A DNA stretch of 5,694 nucleotides from Candidatus Aminicenantota bacterium (GTDB lineage Bacteria > Acidobacteriota > Aminicenantia > UBA2199): NCBI GenBank assembly GCA_023136725.1, contig JAGLQR010000129.1, positions 1 through 5,694 of the forward strand, read 5' to 3'. Position numbers and translations under genes: made by a program. Numbering within the stretch: position 1 is the first letter of the stretch; each line of letters begins with the position of its first letter. This document shows, in pieces, positions 1-4,327 of the stretch. The notes beneath the pieces were generated by a model. That model had not been told where the DNA came from. It searched no databases and saw only the letters and a program-made list of their open reading frames with translations.

Positions 1-2
1 AT

Positions 3-110
3 CTCCTGGTATTCGGACACTTCCCATCATTGATGAAGACAACAGGGATGATAATTGTTTTGACCGGGATAATAATAATAGCGCTATCAGGGAAAGGGGA
101 AGTCAATTGA
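3..110 (+). CDS. C-terminal end of a probable EamA/DMT-family transporter (partial, cut by window edge)
   Basis: An open frame enters from the left edge and stops with TGA at 108-110, giving the last 35 residues of a protein. The piece has a short polar start, then a hydrophobic run (MIIVLTGIIIIAL), and ends in a short charged tail (SGKGEVN). A 'G-x-F-P-S ... G-hydrophobic helix' ending is what the last transmembrane helix of EamA/DMT-superfamily transporters usually looks like. The family call is inference from this tail only; another multi-helix membrane protein is possible. It converges on the minus-strand gene ending at 148, with 37 nt between the stops. That gap contains only a weak 5-bp hairpin (115-119 with 125-129) and no T-run, so no terminator is called. 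Confidence 0.5.
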   Translation, partial: LLVFGHFPSLMKTTGMIIVLTGIIIIALSGKGEVN

Positions 111-147
111 TGTTTCAGCTTCCTGCTGATTCAGAATTAAAAGAATT

Positions 148-1152
148 TCAGAATTCCGACCCGCTGTTCAGATCACTTATTATATTCAACTCATCCAGTT
201 CCCGATCCGATCTCCCGGGATAGGGAAAATAGTTATAGTCACCACAATATTTATAATACTTGTCTATCCGCTCTTTATTTTTCCCGGAATATCCACTTCC
301 ATCATCCACATAATCTATTGAAAACACATACTTGTCAGATCCTTTTATCCTTTCTATGAAAACGATCCTGTAATTAATTTCAACCTCACTCACTGGTTCA
401 ATCCCGTCAAAAAAGAGATCCTCAATACCAATTCCCGATATGGAATTGATAAATTCATCAGCAATATCATAATCAATTATATTCTCCCCATTTTGAGGGA
501 TGATCAAAAAACCATCCCCAGCTTTCTCTCTGCAATATTCCGATATTTCTTTAATAAAAATGATCATTCTCAATGCAGCTTCTTCCTCTGTGAGATCTTC
601 ACTTTTTTTTATCTCATCATCACTCCAATATTCGAATCCGTCCACTATATCGAGATATACTCCGGAGAATCCCTGATCCAGAATTTTATCCAGATAAATA
701 AAGATGATCTCCTTCCATTCATCTATCCAATATTTAACTTCATAATTCCCTTCCCAGTCGGGGTTCTCTTTACCCAGCCATTCAGGAGGATTTTTATTCC
801 ATCCTTCCTCCCAATAGAACCTGTAATCTTCAGCCTCACCAATACTTATATATGCAATGGGAATGACATCACGATTTTTAATTCCACTTATCTCTTCCGG
901 GGTATATTTTCCATCTTCTTCCCCGGTTCTGGAATAATCAAAAACAACAAGATCTAATGAAGAAGTACTTATCTCAACCGGATCAGCATCCTGAAGCTGA
1001 TATCCCCAGGAAGAGATAACAAGAGGCTCAAGCGGATCAGGATTCTCATTCTGGATATATGTATCCGAATCCCCGGAACATTTGCCAGAGAACACTAAAA
1101 CAAATATCAGAAATGATAAAACAAGTAACTTTTTTATATTTTGAAGCCCCAT
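148..1152 (-). CDS. Exported GH114 / MJ1477-TM1410-family putative glycoside hydrolase
   Basis: A 334-residue protein. Residues 1-25 form an export signal (KK followed by a hydrophobic stretch at 9-22) ending at Cys25. The preceding residues SGK are not a classical lipobox because of Lys at -1, so lipoprotein status is uncertain. Residues about 45-330 match the TM1410/GH114 type of TIM barrel: WGYQLQ (49-54), VVFDYS (69-74), IAYISIGEAEDYR (99-111), a W-rich stretch (114-146), GVYLDIVDGFE (164-174), IIPQNGE (217-223), GIGIEDLFFDG (240-250) and FSIDYVDDG (277-285). The acidic residues at strand ends (D72, E106, D168, D171, E223, E244) are candidate catalytic or sugar-binding residues. Characterised GH114 members cleave alpha-1,4-linked polygalactosamine; the substrate here is unknown. 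The ATG start is fixed by the signal peptide. It has no good ribosome-binding site, but TATAAT lies 6 nt upstream. It stands alone, divergent from the gene at 1256. Confidence 0.85.
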   Translation of the reverse strand: MGLQNIKKLLVLSFLIFVLVFSGKCSGDSDTYIQNENPDPLEPLVISSWGYQLQDADPVEISTSSLDLVVFDYSRTGEEDGKYTPEEISGIKNRDVIPIAYISIGEAEDYRFYWEEGWNKNPPEWLGKENPDWEGNYEVKYWIDEWKEIIFIYLDKILDQGFSGVYLDIVDGFEYWSDDEIKKSEDLTEEEAALRMIIFIKEISEYCREKAGDGFLIIPQNGENIIDYDIADEFINSISGIGIEDLFFDGIEPVSEVEINYRIVFIERIKGSDKYVFSIDYVDDGSGYSGKNKERIDKYYKYCGDYNYFPYPGRSDRELDELNIISDLNSGSEF

Positions 1153-1158
1153 ATCCTG

Positions 1159-1164
1159 ATTATA
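1159..1164 (-). promoter_or_regulatory. -10 box (TATAAT) 6 nt upstream of the GH114-family start codon
   Basis: Read on the minus strand, a perfect TATAAT ends 6 nt before the ATG at 1152. Transcription would then begin at about the A of the start codon, giving a leaderless mRNA. No convincing -35 hexamer is found at 16-18 bp; the upstream region is an A/T tract that could serve as an UP-like element. The AGGA just before the ATG (1 nt spacing) is too close to act as a normal ribosome-binding site. Confidence 0.4.
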
Positions 1165-1243
1165 GGTAAAGTAAAAAAATAAATCTTTAAAATTATTCCG
1201 AACATATTAATGATTTATACGTTGTTATAGATGAAACAAATTT

Positions 1244-1249
1244 AAGGAG
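1244..1249 (+). promoter_or_regulatory. Ribosome-binding site AAGGAG for the VNGSI-repeat gene
   Basis: AAGGAG lies 6 nt before the ATG at 1256 and fixes that start, which also opens a good signal peptide. This contrasts with the SD-less starts at 1152, 2150 and 2811. The AT-rich divergent spacer upstream has several -10-like hexamers (for example around 1216-1221) but none with a matching -35, so no promoter is called for this gene. Confidence 0.8.
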
Positions 1250-1255
1250 AATAGA

Positions 1256-1966
1256 ATGAGTCTTAGAAAAATTTTATTATTTTCAGCAGTTTTAATCATA
1301 TCGGTTGCAATCGGTTTTTCATCGGTTAACAAATCTATATCAATTGAGTCCGGAGAAAAAACCGGGGAATCTCTGAGTTCTGTGAACGGAAGTATCTCTA
1401 TAGGGGATAACGTAATTGTTAACGGCTCCCTTACTAATGTGAATGGGAGTATAAGGACCGGAGAGGATTGTGAGATCAAAGATCATGTCAGAAATGTTAA
1501 TGGTTCTATAAGATTGGGTGACAATTCAACTGCAAAAAGGATCAAAAGTGTTAACGGAAGCATTCGGGCCGGTAAAGGTGTTAAGATTGAAGAGATGATA
1601 GATTCTGTAAACGGCTCTATTAAATGTGAAACCGGAACAACTATTGGAGAAGGTATTGATACGGTTAACGGATCGATAACACTCTATGGAACTAAAGTCA
1701 GAGGCGGGCTCATCACTTACAACGGCCATATAAAACTTAAAGAAAATTCAGTGATCAACAAAGACATAATTATAAAAAAGAGCAAATCTAATTTTATTAA
1801 CAGAATACTCGGAAAAAAGAGAAAGGTTCTAAGGATCAGGCTCTCAGGTAATTCAGTAATAAAGGGAGATATTATAAATAAAGATGAGAGCAGGGAAGTT
1901 GTTCTGGAGATGGGCGAAGGATGCCGAGTAGAAGGCAAACTGGTAAACGTATCAAAAGAAAATTAA
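1256..1966 (+). CDS. Exported VNGSI-repeat protein, probable beta-solenoid (bactofilin-like C-terminus)
   Basis: A 236-residue protein of unknown function. Residues 1-22 look like a signal peptide (RK, then a hydrophobic run 6-21), and the repeats begin directly after it. Eight units carry V-N-G-S-I or a close variant at residues 24, 43, 62, 81, 99, 118, 137 and 155, spaced 18-19 residues apart. Regular short repeats with alternating hydrophobic positions, conserved Asn-Gly turns and many Gly/Ser residues are typical of a right-handed beta-solenoid. Residues about 160-236 are more basic and carry 'GNSVIKGDI' and 'GCRVEGKLV', resembling the turns of bactofilin/polymer-forming proteins; a cluster of Lys/Arg lies at 174-195. 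Similar 'VNGSI' proteins are annotated as hypothetical in many Gram-negative bacteria (established only as a pattern; no role is known to me). Likely periplasmic or surface-located. It has a strong ribosome-binding site and appears to be a single-gene transcript. Confidence 0.85.
   Translation: MSLRKILLFSAVLIISVAIGFSSVNKSISIESGEKTGESLSSVNGSISIGDNVIVNGSLTNVNGSIRTGEDCEIKDHVRNVNGSIRLGDNSTAKRIKSVNGSIRAGKGVKIEEMIDSVNGSIKCETGTTIGEGIDTVNGSITLYGTKVRGGLITYNGHIKLKENSVINKDIIIKKSKSNFINRILGKKRKVLRIRLSGNSVIKGDIINKDESREVVLEMGEGCRVEGKLVNVSKEN
1325..1774 (+). repeat. Eight tandem 18-19-residue coding repeats (VNGSI units)
   Basis: In-frame repeats of about 57 nt (54 nt in two units) encode the VNGSI units. 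At DNA level the core varies freely at third positions: the Val codon appears as gtt, gtg or gta, Gly as gga, ggg, ggc or ggt, and Ser as agt, agc, tct or tcg. The units are therefore old and held by protein selection, not a recent tandem expansion. The first unit is degenerate (VNKSI) and the last reads YNGHI, as expected for capping repeats at the ends of a solenoid. Confidence 0.8.
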
Positions 1967-2007
1967 GCAATTAAAAATTTCCACTTTCAGTCTAAACGAA
2001 TTATTGA

Positions 2008-2100
2008 AGGCTGCCGGGTTTGCCGGTATCCCGAGTTGAGGGAAATGAAAAATTTCCATTCCGCAAACTCAGCTTGGAATACCCGATTTCCCGGTAGTCT
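2008..2100. repeat. Long imperfect inverted repeat with a nested hairpin (structured RNA or palindromic element)
   Basis: Arms 2008-2040 and 2068-2100 pair over 33 positions. The outer stem 2008-2018/2090-2100 is 11 bp including two G-T pairs. A four-base internal loop follows (2019-2022 opposite 2086-2089), then an inner stem 2023-2040/2068-2085 with two mismatches (2024/2084 and 2030/2078) and two G-T pairs. Between the arms sits a perfect 6-bp hairpin, GGAAAT-GAAAA-ATTTCC (2041-2057), plus a 10-nt linker (2058-2067). The 11-nt string aaaaatttcca occurs both just upstream (1973-1983) and inside the element (2048-2058). No T-run follows either arm, so this is not a standard intrinsic terminator. 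It lies between the stop at 1966 and the promoter at 2116. It could be a 3' stabiliser, a riboregulator, a small RNA or a MITE/REP-like repeat. Confidence 0.6.
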
Positions 2101-2115
2101 GATCGATCCGGAAAA

Positions 2116-2143
2116 TTGATTTCCAGCCCCTTTAAGGTATAAT
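2116..2143 (+). promoter_or_regulatory. Sigma70-type promoter (TTGATT-N16-TATAAT) for the YciO-family gene
   Basis: TTGATT at 2116-2121, a 16-nt spacer, then a perfect TATAAT at 2138-2143. Only 6 nt (ACCCCC) separate the -10 from the ATG at 2150, which predicts transcription starting at or within a base or two of the start codon. No Shine-Dalgarno sequence fits in that space. The -35 lies in the loop and 3' arm of a small hairpin, GGAAA/TTTCC (2110-2114 with 2120-2124). Confidence 0.6.
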
Positions 2144-2149
2144 ACCCCC

Positions 2150-2779
2150 ATGGCAGTTGAGATTCAGTTTATTGATATGGATAATCCCCACAGGAAACAA
2201 TTTATCCACGCCGCAAACATTCTGAAATCAGGCGGGATCATTGTATATCCGACTGACACCATATACGGACTTGCCTGCGATGTTTTGAATAAGAATGCTG
2301 TTTCAAGGATCTTTAAAATCAAGAAAGTTTCACATCAGAAGTTGCTGAGTTTCATATTCTCCGATCTGGCTGATGTTTCTCAATGGGCACATATCCCTAA
2401 TAATGCTTTCCGGATCATGAAAAGATCACTCCCAGGGAAATTCACATTTATTCTGCCGGCATCCAGTGATGTTCCAAAGTCTATTATGGAAAAACGGAGA
2501 ACAATCGGAGTGAGAGTTCCTGATTGTGAAGTTGCAAGAAGCCTGGTGGAGGAACTGGGAAGGCCGCTCCTGAGCACCAGTGTACCTAAAGGGAGTGATG
2601 ACTATTTTACTGATCCCGGTGAAATTGCAGAGACTTTTAAAAATGATATCGACCTGATCCTGAATGCAGGAATAATACCCAATATACCTTCAACTGTTAT
2701 TGACTTTACAACAGATCCACCCGAAGTAATAAGGGAAGGGGCTGGTGATGTTTCTCAAATAATGGGAAAACAATATTGA
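2150..2779 (+). CDS. YciO-type Sua5/YrdC-family protein (threonylcarbamoyl-AMP synthase fold)
   Basis: A 209-residue, single-domain YrdC fold, close in length to E. coli YciO. Visible motifs: YPTDTIYGLACD (33-44), PGKFTFIL (95-102), TIGVRVPD (118-125), LLSTSVP (140-146), PSTVIDF (180-186) and the ending IREGAGDV (194-201). The family includes TsaC/YrdC and Sua5, which make threonylcarbamoyl-AMP for tRNA t6A37. The N-terminus (FIDMDNPHRKQF), the NNAFRIMKRS-PGKFTFIL region and the lack of the K-x-R...PL loop (here KIKKVSHQKLLSF) resemble the YciO branch, whose cellular role is less certain than that of TsaC. Long Sua5 proteins carry an extra C-terminal domain that is absent here. The ATG at 2150 agrees with the YciO N-terminus. 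It has its own promoter and no ribosome-binding site. The Sm-like gene follows after 31 nt. Confidence 0.88.
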   Translation: MAVEIQFIDMDNPHRKQFIHAANILKSGGIIVYPTDTIYGLACDVLNKNAVSRIFKIKKVSHQKLLSFIFSDLADVSQWAHIPNNAFRIMKRSLPGKFTFILPASSDVPKSIMEKRRTIGVRVPDCEVARSLVEELGRPLLSTSVPKGSDDYFTDPGEIAETFKNDIDLILNAGIIPNIPSTVIDFTTDPPEVIREGAGDVSQIMGKQY

Positions 2780-2804
2780 AAAAATAACCTCACGGTGTTA
2801 TCAC
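2776..2804 (+). promoter_or_regulatory. Candidate promoter (TTGAAA-N17-TATCAC) for the Sm-like gene
   Basis: TTGAAA at 2776-2781 overlaps the TGA stop of the preceding gene. A 17-nt spacer follows, then TATCAC at 2799-2804 (four of six consensus bases). The -10-like hexamer ends exactly 6 nt before the ATG at 2811, the same geometry as at 1152 and 2150. The sequence before the ATG (TTCACC) offers no Shine-Dalgarno site. The weak -10 makes this less certain than the promoter at 2116; read-through from there is also possible. Confidence 0.4.
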
Positions 2805-2810
2805 TTCACC

Positions 2811-3083
2811 ATGAGAGAAGCCCTAAAACAATTCTTAAACAAAAAATTAGTTGTAGATACAAGATCGTCCTGGATCTATATTGGAACTCTTGAAAACATC
2901 GGGGACAATTCGATAGAACTATCTGATGTCGATGTTCATGACAGCAAAGATACTCCTACTACCAAAGAGATATACCTCCTTGACAGTAAAAAAACCGGAA
3001 TTAAGAGCAATAGAGACCGAACTTTTGTAAACCTGGATTATATTATCAGCTTCTCTCCCCTTGAAGATGTCAAAAGTTTTTGA
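2811..3083 (+). CDS. Small Sm-like (LSm-fold) conserved protein
   Basis: A 90-residue protein without a signal peptide. It has a short N-terminal helix (REALKQFLNKK, 2-12), then strands resembling an Sm fold: LVVDTRSSWIYIGTLENIG (13-31), where a 'V-x-T-x-S-x-x-Y-x-G-T-L' strand-turn-strand matches the Sm1 pattern, followed by SIELSDVDVHD (34-44). A charged segment (45-68) precedes the last strand pair, RTFVNLDYIISFSPLEDV (70-87). Small proteins with this 'VDVHD...TTKE' core occur in several bacterial phyla, usually as hypothetical or LSm-family proteins. Sm folds commonly form rings and bind RNA; whether this one does is inference. It is not Hfq, because the Hfq signature NG and Y/F-KHA motifs are absent. 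The next gene starts inside its 3' end (17-23 nt overlap), which suggests translational coupling and a shared transcript. Confidence 0.75.
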   Translation: MREALKQFLNKKLVVDTRSSWIYIGTLENIGDNSIELSDVDVHDSKDTPTTKEIYLLDSKKTGIKSNRDRTFVNLDYIISFSPLEDVKSF

Positions 3084-3528
3084 GCTCCAAATCCCTCTCA
3101 ATACTATTTTGAATTCTCCTTTCATCACCTGTCAAAATATTTTATTCCGCTCAAAAGCAGACAGGGACGCCGGAACAAAAAGAGATATTCATACGGAGGA
3201 ACAGGAAAAAGAAAGCGAAGATAAAGAACTTCTATGCTCCAGATGTAATCACTTGATAACTTCCTCTTCACGCAAGATAGAAGTTTCAGGTCTCCATTCC
3301 CATTTTTTAACAAACCCGGCAGGAGATAAGTTTGATCTCAGATGCTTTTCAGATGCACAAGGGTGTGAAACAAAAGGGGTCCCCATCCCCAATTTTTCAT
3401 GGTTCCCCGGATATAAATGGACATTTGCTTTCTGCTCGAATTGCTCAATGCAGTCAGGATGGTTCTACCTTTCACCGAATGATCATTTTTACGGCCTGAT
3501 ACGAAATGCGATCATTGGCGAATACTGA
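3067..3528 (+). CDS. CULT-domain protein (bacterial cereblon-like ligand-binding domain)
   Basis: From the ATG at 3067 the protein is 153 residues; a TTG at 3061 would add two residues. Residues 1-54 are poorly conserved and become highly charged (28-54), probably a flexible tail. Residues 55-150 form a CULT domain: zinc pair C57-x-x-C60, NPAG (83-86), CFSDAQG (93-99), SWFPGYKWTFAFC (111-123), second zinc pair C123-x-x-C126, W132, and FYGLI (141-145). W112, W118 and W132 keep the same spacing (6 and 14) as W380, W386 and W400 of human cereblon, the aromatic cage that binds thalidomide-type imides and cyclic-imide C-termini. Single-domain bacterial CULT proteins are known (for example MsCI4 of Magnetospirillum); their natural ligand and role are not settled. 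There are no Lon-like or other cereblon domains. No Shine-Dalgarno site is seen, and overlap with the Sm-like gene suggests coupled translation. Confidence 0.9.
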   Translation: MSKVFELQIPLNTILNSPFITCQNILFRSKADRDAGTKRDIHTEEQEKESEDKELLCSRCNHLITSSSRKIEVSGLHSHFLTNPAGDKFDLRCFSDAQGCETKGVPIPNFSWFPGYKWTFAFCSNCSMQSGWFYLSPNDHFYGLIRNAIIGEY

Positions 3529-3535
3529 AATTTAT

Positions 3536-4327
3536 CTACATGGTTCCGCGGTACATCCCTCCATCTATCAGATAGGTCACACCGGTTATATACGATGCGA
3601 TCTCCGAAAGTAAAAATGCTGAAAAAGCTCCGAATTCTTCCGGGGATCCGATCTTTCCAACAGGGATCATATTTTCAATCTCCATTTTGATCTCATCATA
3701 ATCTCTACCCTCTTTCTCAGATCTGTCCATCAGCAAATTAACAACCCTTTCTGTCATTATATATCCTGGTGCAATTGTATTTGCAGTAATATTGTACTTC
3801 CCTACATTATCAGAAAGAGTTTTTATGAAAGAGACAACACCTGCTCTTGAAACATTGGAAAGTGCAAGGCCGCCAAGCGGCTGTTTTACAGATATCGATG
3901 TATTCGCAAGTATCCTCCCCCATTTTTGCTCTTTCATGAAAGGGATAAAAGTATTAACAAGATTTATGGAGCTCAGCAGATTCAACTCAAGCGCATTTCT
4001 GAAGTTATCATCACTGAAAGCATCAACAGTTCCCGGAGGAGGGCCCCCGGAATTAACAAAAAGCATATGACATGTCCCGAACTCTTTTTCCATAACCGAT
4101 CTCATATTATCTATTTCTGATTTATTAGTTACATCACAAGCAACCGGAATGATTTTTGTTCCGTATTTGTCCACAATTTCTCTGGCAGTTCTGCTGATTT
4201 TTTTTTCGTTTTTTGAACAGATTAACAGGTCTGCCCCTTCTGCAGCCAGATTTTCAGCTACAGCTCTCCCGAGCCCCTGGCTGGCTGCCGTCACTACTCC
4301 GATCTTACCCTTTATCTTCAGATCCAT
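3536..4327 (-). CDS. Atypical SDR-family oxidoreductase, FabG-like, lacking the catalytic Tyr and Lys
   Basis: A 263-residue Rossmann-fold protein of classical SDR length. The nucleotide loop reads TAASQGLG (13-20) in place of TGxxxGxG, ACDVT is at 63-67, NSGG (92-95) stands for NNAG, and N116 and S144 are present. At the normal Tyr position (13 after S144) is Ser157, and at the normal Lys position (four later) is Arg161, in the segment LALSNVSRAGV. NTIAPGYIMTER (183-194) and ITGVTYLIDGGMYRG (about 247-261) complete the fold and cofactor/C-terminal motifs. A recognised SDR subgroup resembling beta-ketoacyl-ACP reductase (described in CDD as BKR-like) is known to lack a perfect tetrad and NAD motif, so this is a family trait, not a local mutation. 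The substrate is unknown. It is the second gene of an operon: its first 23 nt overlap the upstream U32 gene. Its stop is 7 nt from the converging CULT gene. Confidence 0.88.
   Translation of the reverse strand: MDLKIKGKIGVVTAASQGLGRAVAENLAAEGADLLICSKNEKKISRTAREIVDKYGTKIIPVACDVTNKSEIDNMRSVMEKEFGTCHMLFVNSGGPPPGTVDAFSDDNFRNALELNLLSSINLVNTFIPFMKEQKWGRILANTSISVKQPLGGLALSNVSRAGVVSFIKTLSDNVGKYNITANTIAPGYIMTERVVNLLMDRSEKEGRDYDEIKMEIENMIPVGKIGSPEEFGAFSAFLLSEIASYITGVTYLIDGGMYRGTM

Noticed and set aside
115..129. Hairpin TCAGC/GCTGA in the convergent gap as a bidirectional terminator
   Set aside because: The stem is only 5 bp and neither side is followed by a T-run, so termination here cannot be supported.
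2..223. Open plus-strand frame running from the left edge to a stop at 221-223
   Set aside because: Its translation is low-complexity (Asp/Asn/Arg rich) and it overlaps both the transporter tail and the end of the GH114 gene; the frame ending at 110 gives a far better membrane-helix sequence.
493..957. 154-codon plus-strand open frame opposite the GH114 gene
   Set aside because: It lies fully antisense to a well-supported gene, has no ribosome-binding site and its translation shows no family pattern; it mirrors the AT-rich codon use of the real gene.
1967..2149. A second small protein gene in the 183-nt gap
   Set aside because: The space is taken up by the inverted repeat and promoter, and no frame has a credible start with a ribosome-binding site.
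2919..3128. Minus-strand open frame opposite the Sm-like gene
   Set aside because: Shadow of the coding strand with no start signal or recognisable sequence.
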